Shown here: one piece after another, positions 12,081-24,353 of the stretch
Numbering within the stretch: the first letter of the stretch is position 1
Layout: every line of letters begins with the position of its first letter
Assembly (NCBI GenBank): GCA_025175895.1
Contig: CM046000.1
Location: 93,170,753-93,234,752 of the forward strand
DNA: 64,000 nt
From: Wurfbainia villosa
Taxonomy: Eukaryota; Streptophyta; Magnoliopsida; Zingiberales; Zingiberaceae
Direction: 5' to 3'
Notes under the pieces: generated by a model
Seen by the model: only the letters and a program-made list of their open reading frames with translations
Database searches by the model: none
Told to the model about the DNA's origin: nothing
Translations under genes and position numbers: made by a program

Positions 12081-12486
12081 GTTGCTAGGTCTACTATTGT
12101 GCCGAATTTACAATAAAAGTCGTTGTTCTGTGGCGACTTTTGCTTGGTCTTATCACCTTAAGATCCAGAAGAGCCTTAATATGCCTTTTAAATGTGTCTT
12201 GTAATTGTGGTGTTACATGCTTCAGAGGACGATCTTCTATTACTAAATCAGGATTTTTGATTTCAAGCCTGCATTGGATCTTATTCTGTTTCCAATATTT
12301 CATTGGATTTTCCCCAATAATGCCTGTCTTTTTCAAGTTATCAATTAAATCATGAAATTTTTCTTGAAAACTCGAACTACTTATCTGACTTGCTGAAACA
12401 ACTTCCTTGATGGAATAGTACTCTTCTTCTTCAAGGTTCAATTCTTCCAGAGTTGCAACCATAGGCGAAACCTGTTGAGTTTTCAC
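12081..12486 (-). pseudogene. Viral copy 1: reverse transcriptase N-terminal part
   Basis: This is a badnavirus-like polyprotein segment between protease and RT: an acidic linker (LEELNLEEEEYYSIKEVV) followed by the start of RT (VIRPSKSRHR). It ends where element B is inserted at 12080. It closely parallels 35500-35910 of copy 2, apart from scattered substitutions. The remainder of RT and RNase H of this copy would lie left of B, outside the window. Endogenous, non-functional. Confidence 0.85.
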
Positions 12487-12842
12487 AGTTGAATATTTTT
12501 GTAGAATGTAATTTCATTACCTTCTATGTGAATTCCTCCATAAGTTGATCTTATTAAATTACATCCTAAAATCATCTGAATTCCTCCTCTTATCTTCATG
12601 GGAAAAGAATAGGTGAATGGAATTCTATTGGTATGTTCTTCTATCTTCATATATCCTCCTTTCAGCATTTTGTCAGCAGTTGTCTGAGAATTAATACCAC
12701 TGAAATTTATCACAAAGGTATTTGGCCCTATTGCTTCCTTTGGTACAGATGCTATGTCAATACAATAAGTAGTTGCCCCTGTATCTAGTATTGCATTAAC
12801 ACTAAAAAGGAAAATATCAGGAATTTTTATCTCAACTATCAT
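12483..12842 (-). pseudogene. Viral copy 1: aspartic protease
   Basis: A retropepsin-like protease domain carries the catalytic motif ILDTGATT about 20 residues from the ATG at 12842, and a glycine-rich second half (MILGCN). In pararetroviruses this enzyme cleaves the polyprotein. A 1-2 base indel near 12486 puts it out of frame with the RT segment downstream; copy 2 reads through at the same place. A stop just upstream separates it from the Cys-rich region. Confidence 0.85.
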
Positions 12843-13382
12843 GTTGTACTATCTATTAGTAGATATTCTAGGTTTTTCTGAAACTGAAGCAGTTAATTCT
12901 TTTTTATTACCTTCATCAATAAAAACTGTTGCTACCTCTTCTGCTTCTTAAGGCCCAGATTGCAACATTCCTTCAATTTGTTTCTTTAAATCCTTTGCTT
13001 CAAGTTCAAATTGATCCTTTTGAAGTTGGAGTTCTTCTAGTTCAACATCTCTTTCCATTCTTGTTGCTTGAATTTCTCTTTGAAGTTCCTCAATTTCTTC
13101 GTCCTTTTTCTTTTATATTTCAATCTTTTCCCTTTGGTACTCCCCTTTTGTGTATTCAACTTCAGACTTTAATCTTTTAATTTCTTCTTCGCACCAGACT
13201 ATATAATGTTGATGTTCCTGTATCAAACATTTTGGATTAAAATAAGCAGGTTCATGCTTTTCAACAGGTACCTTGGTGTCGAAATAAAGCGGTCCACATT
13301 GTCCACAGGAAGTGATATCACATTCTGGGCAATAAATTCGCCATCTTCTTATAGCTTCACAACCACATGTATGACACTTCAT
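12843..13382 (-). pseudogene. Viral copy 1: second Cys-rich motif and coiled-coil linker
   Basis: The N-terminal part (13113-13382) contains Cys pairs arranged CX2CX11CX2CX4CX2C, the signature known from badnaviruses and tungroviruses between coat protein and protease. It is followed by a charged, probably coiled-coil, segment rich in Glu/Lys, which is broken by a stop at 13113 and by changes near 12950. The matching copy-2 segment is open across the same region. Confidence 0.85.
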
Positions 13383-13433
13383 AATTTGTTGCTCTATTTC
13401 ACTATTGTACTTCCATTTGTGCTGACAATTATG

Positions 13434-13835
13434 TTATTTTTCTGATACTTTAATTAAACATCTGTATCCTCCCGGTTTTCCTATCCAATAAGTTATGTCT
13501 TCTTCCCTGAAAACATTAATATATTCATGTAAAGTATTGATACCTTGAAAATCTGCAGCTTCCTCATTTTCAGATAAACTATATATAGCATCACTCTGAG
13601 GATCCCCTTCTTGAACAGACATAATATCATAATCATCAGGTAAATCCAGACCTTCAAACATGGCAACTCTTTTGATATTTCTTTTATCACTTGGACAATC
13701 TCGGGCGAAATGGCCTTCCTCTCCACATAAGAAACATTTGCACTTTTTATTTCTTATAAGGTGCTTTCTCTTTTCAACCCTTGCATGAGTACTATGTGGC
13801 TTGCCTTTATATGTTGTTGATCTTCTGGCTCCCAT
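13434..13835 (-). pseudogene. Viral copy 1: coat protein basic tail with CCHC knuckle
   Basis: A basic stretch is followed by CFLCGEEGHFARDC (CX2CX4HX4C), the RNA-binding zinc knuckle at the coat protein C-terminus of Caulimoviridae. It continues through a linker (GLDLPDDYDIMSVQEGDPQSD) towards the second Cys-rich motif. The frame is open for 133 codons; a stop just left of 13434 breaks it. Confidence 0.88.
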
Positions 13836-14974
13836 CTTTTTCTTCCCCTTATCATAGTAACCAGGAATAGGGATTTCTTTGCAGAAGGATAGGTCTTTGA
13901 GTTATCTATTAAATGCTGCCTCTTTACATTTTTCTTCCAGGTATTTGTAGGTGAATAGAATTCTAGGGTGAACTCCTACCTGACTTCCACTATATCTGGC
14001 TTCAAAAGCTTCTTTTACCTTCTTGCCCAGGTCTCCAGGTAATTTAATCTAGAATTTCTCTGATAATTCTTGGCTTATGAATAATTTTCCTATTTTTGAA
14101 GTTAATCGCAAATATTCATTCATAAATGGAATTACCTCCCTGATGTTGCGACAACTTATTCGTTCCAGATCACGGTAAGCTTCATCTTGCATAGCTGTGG
14201 ATCCTTGAAAAGGGTCATCTAATGTGAACATTCTTCTAATTTGGGATATAATATTTTGAGTACCTTCCCTCCCATCAGATGCATTAAGAATTTCCTGGTA
14301 TTCTTGAGGGTGCCCCATCCTCCATTGTATCCATGCTAGTTTTTCTGATTCACAGAGTAAATTTTCAATGAATTCTGCTTTTTTTCTTTCCACTTTCAAA
14401 AGTCTGCATGGAAACAAGATTTTTTGTAATACTTTCCCATCTCATGAAGACATCATCAAAAAGTCCCAGTTGGATTGGTAGAACTAGAATTGCCCCTTGC
14501 TGCTGCTGCGCTGATGGTAAATTCCATAGTCCTGAATAATATTTGGGTTTAAAACTTATTCTTCCTCTTGATGGTGCTTCAAATTCAGGCCTTTTAGGTC
14601 GTGTTGATGTTGCTGCGGGTGGATATCCAATTGGTCCCATTGTTGTATCTTGAGGTGACCTATAATTGGATACTGCCGAAGACGAGGAAGCAAGTAACTC
14701 ACTTAGCCTTTGTATTTGTGGATATTTCATGTCCCATACTTCTTCAGTATGTCCTGTGGCTATTACTTCTTCCTGAAATATATGAGGAAAATCTTGTTGT
14801 AATTCAAATGGAATTGAAAGGATATCACCTTCACCTTCACCTTCTTCCCCACCACGTTCATTGCAATTTTCTGATAAGTATTGGAGGTATCGTGGGTAAG
14901 AGTCATCATCCTCTGAGAGAAAAAATATAGATTCTTCCGCGAACTCCTTTAATTATTCAATTGTTTTGAAGCAC
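13836..14974 (-). pseudogene. Viral copy 1: coat protein core and acidic N-terminus
   Basis: Read right to left it has an acidic N-terminal part (14731-14974), a Ser/Pro-rich linker, then a coat core containing NLPSAQQQQGAILVLP, RWESITKNLV, LAWIQWRMG and RRMFTLDDPFQGST. These are well conserved among badnavirus coat proteins. The segments 14365-14730 and 14049-14417 are in different frames because of a small indel near 14390; a stop at 14049 and changes near 13900 break the rest. The acidic N-terminus is uninterrupted here, whereas copy 2 has a 2-bp deletion and a 142-bp duplication. Confidence 0.85.
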
Positions 14975-15287
14975 CTTCTTTATGATTTTGGAAAGTAGGA
15001 GCAGAAGGAGGAAATCTTACAGTCTCAAAAACAGCGGTCAAGCAAAATAATACCCAAATCCAATTACTGGTGGCAATCAAGGAGTAGCTAAATAATATTG
15101 AAGAAAGATTGCAAAAACTTGAATCACAACCAGCACAGAAAGAAGTTGTCCTTCCTGAAGTTATAATCAATAATCTCAACGACCAAATTAGAGCTCTCAA
15201 AATCTCAGAAAAACCACCTGAGAAAATTGGAAAATTAATGGTTTTCAATAACCCTTATAAACTATTTGAGCAGGAGAAACTGAAGAT
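14975..15287 (+). pseudogene. Viral copy 1: inverted ORF2 fragment
   Basis: This piece is in the opposite orientation to its viral neighbours. It encodes a small coiled-coil protein (INNLNDQIRALKISEKPPEK) corresponding to the ORF2 region of copy 2 at 49388-49620. In badnaviruses the small ORFs before the polyprotein encode virion-associated and nucleic-acid-binding proteins; which one this is remains uncertain. One in-frame TAG near 15087 interrupts it. The junctions fall inside minus-strand coat sequence at about 14974 and 15287. Confidence 0.75.
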
Positions 15288-15612
15288 TCACCAAGTAAAT
15301 TTTCAATGAATTCTGCTTTTTCCTTTCCACTTTCAAAAGTCTGCATGGAAACAAGATTTTTGTAATACTTTCCCATCTCATGAAGACATCATCAAAAAGT
15401 CCCAATTGGGTTGGTTGGACTAGAATTGCCCCTTGCTGCTGCTGTGCTGATGGTAAATTCCATACTCTTGAATAATCTTTGGGTTTAAAACTTATTCTTC
15501 CACTTGATGGTGCTTCAAATTCAGGCCTTTCGGGTCGTGCTGATGTTACTACGGATGGATATCCAACTGGTCCCATTGTTGTATCTTGAGGCGGCCTATA
15601 ATAGCTTGGCAA
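15288..15612 (-). pseudogene. Viral copy 1: duplicated coat protein fragment
   Basis: A second copy of the coat N-terminal linker and start of the core (YRPPQDTTMGPVGYP, RISFKPKDYS, NLPSAQQQQGAILV). It overlaps in content with 14340-14680 but is a separate piece on the far side of the inverted ORF2 fragment. It is fused at about 15612 to RNase H sequence, not to its natural neighbour. Confidence 0.8.
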
Positions 15613-15885
15613 CCTGTGCGAATAGTTAACTCAGTTTTATCCAAATAATAGATTTTAAAACTATTCAAACTATTCATAACCACATGAATTTCTGCATCAA
15701 TTGTTCATTTGATTGGATTAAACCTTCCACTTGTGTATGCACAGATTTTCTCTTCAATCTTGGGGTCATACTGCTGCAGTTTTCTTTTGCAAATTCCTCC
15801 CCATCCTTCCATACAGCCATCTATTTCTATAGTAATGTAACAATTATCAGGTGCTCTAAGTAACTCACTCATAAGGTGCTTACTA
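15613..15885 (-). pseudogene. Viral copy 1: RNase H fragment
   Basis: It matches the first half of the viral RNase H (GWGGIC, YDPKIEEKICAY) seen in copy 2 at 34530-34760; the first catalytic Asp is in the IDGCMEG stretch. At its right end the sequence changes to leader sequence that continues at 33338 beyond element H. Viral copies 1 and 2 thus join through a rearranged junction, not a clean tandem repeat. Confidence 0.75.
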
Positions 15886-17003
15886 TGTTGGATCAAAGCG
15901 AATCGCTAGAGGGGGGGTGAATAGTGATTAACCCTTTTTTTCGTTCGTTAGTTAAAACTCAAGTAGACAATGAATTGCAGTGGAAAGATAAGCGATAAAT
16001 AAAAGGAGACAAATGTTTTTTACTTAGTTCGTAGCCTTCGGCTACTACTCCAAGGCCCTAGTGGTCCTTGACCACGTACGGAGGGCAAAAACACTAAAGA
16101 ACTCCTCCTCGTTAGAGGTAGGAGTTAATCGATACAAATAAAACACAAAGCTTGAGGTAGAGGGACACTTCCCCTCTCCTCGTTACGATAAAAGCTCCGA
16201 GAAAGTACAGTAATGAACTGAAATAAAAACTTAAATCGACGTTACAAAATGAAAGCAATTAAAACCTAGACGTCGGAGAAGAAACACTTCATTGTCAGAA
16301 AGTTGTAGCTTGGCGGAGGCTTTTGGAAGCTTAGAATTGATGATGAAACCCTTGGAGAGGCCCTCCTTTTATAGCCTTTGAGCCCCTTTTCAAGAGGACC
16401 TTCAACCAATGGAAATTAGGCACATGGCTCCTTGAAAAATGGTGATGAGGCTTGACTCCTCGAGGTTGATCCTTGACCATCAGTCGACCGATGGCCATCA
16501 TCACCGACCGATGGCAAGATCGGGCCGAATGTCGACTACAACCACCGACCGATTGATCAAAGATTCGAGTCCTCCAAGTCGGCAATGATCGATGCTAGCT
16601 AAAATGACAAGTTAGCTGGACAATAACATTATTTCGACGGCTTCCGACCATCCGATCTCGACCTAGACCACCAATGAGATGTCTTGGGTCGGATCTATGC
16701 TTAAGTATATCCTCATAAAGAGGATATAACCTCATTTACACTCGCACACACACGAGCTCACCTCGATACTTACTGTGTTGCTTTCTCTTCCGGCCTTCCA
16801 CTCGATTCCTTCGACTCCCTCCGAAGTCACTCGTGTGTCGCCCGACCACCGCGGCTTCCTCCGGGTGTCGCTAGCCTTCAGCTCCAGCTATAGCAATTTT
16901 TTGCACACTCAATTCAGCTCGTGAGATAACGACATGAGATTAACTTTATATCGTTTGCTATAATCAAAACTCAGGTTCGACTTAGGTGCCTACTGCACCA
17001 ACA
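15886..17003 (-). repeat. Element H 3' LTR (1118 bp)
   Basis: The ends are tgttgg (15886) and caaca (17003). The minus-strand TATA is at 16365-16373. It aligns with the 5' LTR 32249-33332 but differs notably in the palindrome cluster (16470-16600), where CAG/CTG triplets of the partner appear as CCG or CG. On the minus strand it directly follows the polypurine tract at 17004-17017. Confidence 0.9.
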
Positions 17004-17963
17004 ATATCCCCCTTTTTGATTTATGGCAAACCCATTTACAAAGTTGAGAAAATAGCATGCATGAAGAATAATAATGTGCATGAGAAACAAACAATAATAA
17101 TAAAGATTAGTAGGAGTAATAAGGATTTTCTTCAAGTACTCCCCCTTGAGGAAACCTCCCCCTTGACCGAGGGTGAGTCCTGAAAGAAGACATTAATCCT
17201 CCTCCTTGAGGGTTGCTATCTAGGAAGAGTTTAAGTAATTAACATTACTTAAAGTTGGCCTTAGTAAAATGTTTAAGTTAACTTGGCCCTTTCTCCCCCT
17301 TTAAGTAAAACATTAATGTCATAGTCTTTAAAAATAAGTTTGAGGTAAGATTTCTCTTAACTTGGCCTTTACTTCTTTTTGTTAAAACGTTAAGTAAGTT
17401 TTCAAAACTTAAAGTTAACTTTTGGTCATGTAAATAAATATGAAGTAAGAGTTAAGTTATCAAAAATTAAAATTTTGACCACTTAACTTTGGCCTTTTTC
17501 TCCCCCTTTTGCCATATATCGAAAAGAGTAAGGGTGTGTGGAAAACAAAAATAAGTATTAAATTTAAAGTCCAAGCATGTTCCACATTATTTTGAAAATA
17601 ATATACTGAAAATAAGCTCATCTATAAAATGTTCGACTCATATTTGGCTTGATTGATATGAAAGATAAACCAGTCCTGGTCAGAGTCGGTTAATATGTAT
17701 GATTATACTCTGTGGTTCATGGCGATGCACTAGCTCTACATCTGGAACCAGGAGTAAGGTCCTAACATCTCACGCCCATCTATGTGGCTAAGTACACAAA
17801 CACATTAGTCCTATGTGTTGTGAGATGTATTGGCTCCTTAAATCTATAGGTGCATGATATCTAAGGTATGTCCTATGCTAGTTCCATGAAAATGAAAAGT
17901 AAGAAATAGTAGTAAGAAAATATAATTTGTAAGTTCCTATTCTATTACGCACATGCCCAATTT
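17004..17963 (-). other. Element H 3' untranslated region with multiple polypurine tracts
   Basis: Pyrimidine-rich runs on the plus strand (purine-rich on the sense strand) occur at about 17006-17017, 17139-17148, 17155-17165, 17291-17303 and 17494-17510, each with five C plus flanking T. The first abuts the LTR and is the expected plus-strand primer. Multiplied polypurine tracts before the 3' LTR are a described feature of Sireviruses. Nothing else coding is visible. Confidence 0.7.
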
Positions 17964-20900
17964 TCATCTTAATAGACTAAATTCGACTTCGGGTAGGGGT
18001 TTAGTAAATAGGTCTGCCAAGTTAGACTTTGATTCGACGTATTAGAGTTGTATGGCTCCGTTGGTCACATGTTCTCGAATGAAATGATGTTTGACCTCTA
18101 TATGTTTGGTCCTAGAGTGACATATCGGATTCTTAGTAAGGTTAATTGAATTAATGTTATCTACGTGAAGTTTAGTATTTGTAAAGTCTAACTTAAAGTC
18201 GTGGAGAGTGTGCTTCATCCAAAGAAGCTGAGTGACACACTCACCCATCGCGATGTATTCGGCTTCGGTAGTAGATAAGACAACACAGTGTTGCTTCCTG
18301 CTGCACCAACTCACTAGACTCGAGCCGAGAAGTTGACAACAACCATTCGTACTCTTTCTATCGAGCTTACTAATGATATAGTCCGAATCGGAGTAGCCGG
18401 TTAGTTCGAACTCGGTAGATATAGGGTACCAAATACCGACATTAAGTGTACCCTTTAGATATCTAAGGATACGCTTGACTAGAGTTAGGTGAGACTCCTT
18501 GGCATAGGTTTGGAACCTTGCGTACATACTTACTGCAAATAGGATATCAGGTCAGCTCACAGTTAAGTAAAGGAGACTCCCTATTATGCTCCTATAGTAT
18601 TTTAAATCAATTGAATTTCCGATTACATCTTCTTCTATATTTACTTTCGTTGCCATTGGGGTATTAATAATTTTAGCGTCTTGCATTCCAAAGTGTTTAA
18701 TTAATTCCCTAGTATATTTGCGTTGATGTAGGTATATTCCATCTTTAGTTTGTTTAATTTGTAGACCTAAGAAGAAACTCAACTCTCCTACTAAATTCAT
18801 TTCAAATTCACTTTCCATAAGTGAAATGAATTCATTTAGTAGAATCGAGTTGGTGGTTCCGAAAATAATATCATCTACGTAGATTTGGGCTATGAACATG
18901 TCTTTACCTAAGATTTTTACGAAAAGAGTTGGGTCAACTACACCTTGGTTAAAACCTTTGGACTTAAGATAAATCGAAAGTCTCTTGTACCAAGCTCGAG
19001 GAGCTTGTTTAAGTCCATAGAGAGCTTTCTTTAACCTAAGGACATGGTCAGGTATGTCTAAACTTTTGAAACCGGGGGGTTGACTAACATAAACCTCTTC
19101 TTTAATGTATCCATTTAAGAATGCTGATTTCACATCCATTTAAAACAACTTGAATCCTCGATGTGCAGCATATGCTAATAGCATTCGAATGGACTCTAAT
19201 CTAGCTACTGGGGCATAGGTCTCATCGTAATCTAAACCTTTGACTTGACTAAACCCTTTAGCGACTAGTCTAGCTTTATTTCTAACTACTTCACCTTTGT
19301 CATCAAGTTTATTTCTAAACATCCACCTTGTTCCAACGATTGTTTTATCTTTAGGTGGTGGTACTAATTCCCATACTTCGTTCCTAGTGAATTGAGTCAA
19401 CTCTTCTTGCATTGCAATAATCCAATCGGGATCAAGAAGAGCTTGGTCAATAGTCTCGGGTTCAATTTTGGAAATCAAGGAGATTTGACTAAGGTTTCTG
19501 TATGAGGCTCTAGTTCGAACTCCTAGACTTTGATCACCTATCACTTGGTCGATAGGATGATTCGTTTGAGTCCTAGTTGGGTTTGGGTTTGAGTCTACTA
19601 CTTGGTCAATAGGATGACTCGTTTGAGTTCTAGTTTGGTTTGAGTCATCTATCACTTGGTCAATAGAATGACTTGGTTGACCTAGGTTGGGATTAATACT
19701 AGACTTGATCTCCGGATCGGAGTTGAGTCTGGTATGAATCGGCTCGCTAATTGGGGTTGCCAGGGGTTTTGTAGGTTCATGTCCTTCATCAAATACTACA
19801 TTGATAGTCTCCTCAACTCTAAGGGTGTCATGGTTATATACTCTATAAGCTCTGCTTGTAGTCGAGTATCCTAGAAAGATTCCGGTCGAGGTTTTGGATG
19901 TAAATTTCCCTAGGTAATCCTTAGTGTTTAGGATATGTACCTTACACCCAAATACCCTAAAGTACTTGATGTTAGGTATTTTATCGTGATAAATCTCATA
20001 TGAGGTCTTAAGGTGCCTCTTTACCATAAGGATCCTATTTTGGACATAGCATGTCGTACTTACGGCTTCCACCCAAAACCTATCAGGTAGGTTATACTCG
20101 TTTAACATTGTCCTAGCGGCTTCTTGTAGGGTTCTATTTTTGCGTTCTACTAGGCCATTTTGTTGTGGAGTTCTAGGGCAAGAGAACTCATGGTGGTATC
20201 CATTTAGGTTACAGAATTCTGTAAACCTATGGTTCTCGAATTCACCACCATGATCAGACCTAAGTCTCAATTTTAATGCTTTGTTGATTTTCTATTAACT
20301 CAAATAGGTTAATTAATTGATCTAGGGTATCACTTTTGTGTTTAATGAACCTAACCCAAGTAAATCTAGAATAGTCATCAATTATGACTATGCAGAATTT
20401 ACTCCCATTAAGTGACTTAGCTCCATGTGAATCAAATAGATCCATGTGTAGGAGCTCAAGAACACTTTTGGTTCATTCTTGATTAGTTAGTTGATGTTGT
20501 GTCCTAGATTTTTTACTCTGTTGACAAGCATTACATATTTTATTATCCAAGTTATTGAGGTTAGGCAAACCTTTGACTAAGTCACTCTGACTCATCTTGT
20601 GGATGAGCCTTGGGTCTGAGTGACCGAGTCGTCGGTGCCACAACCATGATTCCTCTTGCCGTGTCATAAGACACTTAGTTGAGGAGTTAGTTAAGTTAAT
20701 AGTGTAAATATTGTTATTTCTAGTTCCCTTAAGGTTTGTTTTAGAAGTTTCATTTGTATTAATTACGCATTCATTTTCTAGAAATATGACCTTATAGTTA
20801 TTATCACACAATTGGCTTACACTAAGTAAATTATATTGAAAATCTTCTACTAATAAGACATTTTGAATAATAAAGTTAGAGTTGAGCTCAATATCACCTA

Positions 20901-21100
20901 ATCCGATGATTTTGAGCTTGTCGTTGTTTCCGAAGGCTACCAATCCTTGTCATTTGAATCAAAGCTTCGAAAACTTAAGTTGATCCCCGGTCATGTGTCG
21001 GGAGCAACCACTGTCCAACATCCATTGATCCTACACGCAAGGTAGTTGGATCGGATATTGGATTTATTAAAGATTGGTTGAAAATTATTAACCTAAATCA
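17964..21100 (-). pseudogene. Element H pol: PR-IN-RT-RNase H
   Basis: Protease motif LDSGCSRHMTG with DSG at 21007-21015; GAG-pre-integrase site WHRRLGH...CNAC (20473-20943); integrase core with DDYSRF (20260-20445), LRSDHGGEF and NGLVERKNRT (19140-20270). The RT begins MDVKSAFLNG, has YGLKQAPRAWY and the active site YVDDIIFG (18552-19139); RNase H has TEAEYIA (18042-18527). Breaks: stops at the left ends of these segments (19140, 18552, 18042), a frameshift near 20265, and a stop just upstream of 20943. Most stops are one C-to-T step from Gln or Arg codons. RT and integrase sequence favours Sirevirus within copia. Confidence 0.88.
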
Positions 21101-22454
21101 TCTCACCCATGTCTACATAATCAAACATGTTAACCCTATATGTTCTTGTGAGATGACTTCCAATTTTACTTGAATTAAATTTAATGACTTTAACACTTGT
21201 CAAACTTGTGTTAGATTCAGATTTGACCTTAGGCTCATCAAGTCACCTTTTTAAGATCATGGCTTCCAGGTCGTGGCAAGGCATAGAGGCCTTCTTTGAT
21301 CGGAACAACGACCACTTCCTTAGATAAAGCCATTTTCAAGAAAATAGAGACTTGACTCACCTAAGACCACTTCCTGGTCTAACTAGTCTAGGATACGGTG
21401 AGGTAGCTTCAGCTAGTTTCGCTCGGTCTTGTGCACCGAACTAGATACGTCTTATCTAGCCCGAATACACGAGACTCCGCTTTCCTAGCATACTATCATC
21501 TCGCCGCGTCCTGGTACTATGTTATCAAGTATTGACGAGTTATAGTCCTATCTAGCCATTCTAAAAAGAAAATTCAAACTAAATAAAGAACCTAAGCATG
21601 CAATTTTCTAAGTTAAAATACAAACAAGTTTCGTACTAGCTCCCTCGACCGCTGAATCGATTCTATTTCCACATAGTGATTTGGTCATAGGAACCCGATC
21701 TTTCTAAGTTTGAAATCAAGGTGGACTTAGGGACCCATGCTTGGACACGTTGTTTATGTCGACTTACAATCGACATATATGACTTGTTGGTCGTGTTTGA
21801 GCTAAACCCTAGTCCGGCCTTGTTGTACACGACCCTTTGCGATCTAAGTAGGAGGTCAAGTCCTTTGGATCCCAAAGTAAACCTTTCCAACGTGTTCCTA
21901 AGACCTTCGACTTGACTCTTCAAGAGTGAGTTCTCAACTTCGAGTTTTTCAACCCGAGTTGAGTCCTCCTTTTGAACTCGATTAGTCGAAAAGGTTAGGG
22001 AGACCTCGTGTTTGAGGAGTTTAACTTCCTCAACCAGGGTCTCGACCTTGGACTCGGACTTAGCTAATTTTCTAGTTAAAAACTTAATTTCATTATAAAG
22101 TGTACTAATGAGGGATCAACTTACCTTGAGTGTATCTTTTGAACCGGATGCATATCCGTGGCTTGTCTTGAATAGTGCTTCGCAATCCGACTCGTCTTCG
22201 GTTTCCGATTCATGTTCTGGTTCCGACTCCGTCTCCGATTCCACCGATTTAGCCATGAGAACACGATCACTATCTTCTTCCTCGGATGCTTCTTCCCAAG
22301 TAGCGTTGAGTGCCTTTTTGTGTTTTGGTGCTTTTCTCTTGAGTTTTGGGCATTCGGACTTGATATGTCAAAACCTGTTGCATTCATAGCATCTAATATT
22401 TGAACTTTTAGGCTTACCTTCGTTGGGTCGAGTGACGGTTCATTTTCGGCCCTT
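21101..22454 (-). pseudogene. Element H gag, 3' part: zinc knuckle and coiled coil
   Basis: This continues, in frame across the I insertion, the gag at 31256-32032. A knuckle CYECNRF-stop-HIKSEC (about 22355-22395) keeps CX2CX4HX4C spacing, but a TGA lies inside it. A Ser/Glu-rich acidic stretch follows, then a long heptad-like region (LKSQVEGLRNTLERF) and the motif GLDLLLRSQRVVYNKAG (21663-21923), typical of the region before protease in Sirevirus polyproteins. Several stops interrupt it, and the protease downstream is in another frame. Confidence 0.8.
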
Positions 22455-22459
22455 GACTA

Positions 22460-24353
22460 TATAGGGATGTATACTGAAAAGTCTATCGTTTGTATCAACA
22501 TCTTTATTTTGAAATAAGAATCACATGATCATTGTTTGCATATTTTTATGGTTATGCATATTGTCTAATACATTACATTGTAGATAACATGGTGTGTGGT
22601 GTCACATGGGAGATCATGTTATCGGCTCCTTGTAAAGTATAAGTAAAGGCTCACAACCGAGATGGCTTTGGACAAACCATCGGAATGGTTGTAGTGTGAT
22701 TTGGTATTGGTTTGTCTTGACCATAGAATCACACAAGTGCACTTTGTGTGTATTGAGCAGGACCGACTTAGAGGTGATTCGATTTATTGCTGACTACATA
22801 ATCAAATCGAATCTCAGATATTATTTTGTACATGCTCTTAATCCCGATATAATAACGGGCACATATACTTAGTATTCATCTCTTTGATTTACCAATGGGC
22901 GAGATTTATAGAATAAATCGATAGGCTCGGTAAGTTGGGAGATGATATTATTTATATGGTGTCGTTGATTATAGGAGGAAATCGTATCCTATATATTAGG
23001 ATGATGATGTCCCCTTGAAGAGCACATAAGGTTCATCATGTAAACCCTGCAGGTGGACTTGGTCCGGCATGATGAAAAGGTTGAGTGGTACTACTCATGG
23101 AGTTAGATGTTGATTAATTAATGGTCAGTAAATTAATTAATGAAAGGAAAATTTGAGATCTTAAACATGGGGAGAAAATGTACATATAATATATGGAGCC
23201 CATATTAACTTATGGGGGTTGGTGAGGTAGATCAATGATAATCCTTTAGTGGATTGGATTATCATTAGTGGATCGGACTTTATGTGGGCTTGATCCATGG
23301 GTGGTCAAGATCCAACTCCTCCTCATGGTCCCTAATATAGCCTATTAACACCTCATGAAGCTTAGATCCAATGGATAGAAACAAAACTCTAGATCCAAAG
23401 GTAGAGATTAAATCTCTAGATCCGACGGTTGAGATTAAATCCCTAGATCCGACAGTTGAGAATAAATCCCTAGAACCAATGGTGGAGATTAAAACATGGC
23501 TTATCCCTAACTCTATAAAAGGAGGGCAAGGGGTGGGCGACAACATAAGAATCCTAATTGAGATAGGATTAGGGTTTTGGAGGCTTGGGCGGCACCAAAT
23601 AAGGAAATATTTTCCTTTCTTCTTCTTCCTTCAAGGTAGTCGACGTCCAGCAGGTTTTTCCGGCCCTTTCAAGCATTGACTAGCGGCCAAAGACCCTCTT
23701 CTCCTTTTTCTTAGTTGGTGGAAACAAGATATAGGGCTTTCCCTTGGTGTCTTGGTCGGTTTCCACCATAATCCCCTTCTCCTTGTTGGCCGGCGGCAAG
23801 CATTCTCCTTGTTGCTTGTTGGTTGGCTATAGGAAGGAGAAGAGACTTGTTTCTATTCTTCCTCTTGCTTTGGAAGAGTAAGGAAGAAAGATTTGCGATC
23901 TAGGATCTTCAACTTTTGGTAGATCGTCGCTCACACGACGTCCGAAAGAAGGAAGGTCATACATTAGAAGATCGAGAGGTATATCTATTCTCTATTCTCT
24001 ATTCTCTTTTGTTACTTGCTTGTATTTGTTTTTCCAATTATTAGCATGATATAAATCTGTTTGTAGCTAAATAATACTTGGATCCCGAACATAAACACAA
24101 AAGCTGGCGATCCGGATATCATCTATTCCGCGGCTACTCGTAGAATAGTGGTTGGTCACTTGAACAACGAGTTTGTTCAAGTGACCTCTCTAAACGAATA
24201 GCACGACGATAACTTGATTGTTTGGGCAATCCCTTTTGTCTAAGATTAAATTTTTTTAATACGGGGACATCGATGGGATCGCCATGAACAAACAACCAAG
24301 GTGAAGTGGGAAGCGAAGTTTCCCCTCATGAACTCGATAAGCAAAACCCATCA
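22460..24353 (+). repeat. Element I 5' LTR (1894 bp)
   Basis: It begins tatagggatg and ends cccatca. TATAAAA lies at 23514-23520. Immediately upstream are four 27-bp units of the type ctagatccgacggttgagat (about 23389-23497). U5 ends directly before the primer site. Confidence 0.9.
23389..23497 (+). repeat. 27-bp repeat upstream of the I LTR TATA box (4 units)
   Basis: Units beginning ctagatcc/ctagaacc with a central gacggttgagattaaat. The same number of units is found in the 3' LTR (30282-30390). The related D LTR has about eleven units (40910-41225). The position just before TATA suggests promoter/enhancer repeats; function is inferred. Confidence 0.75.
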
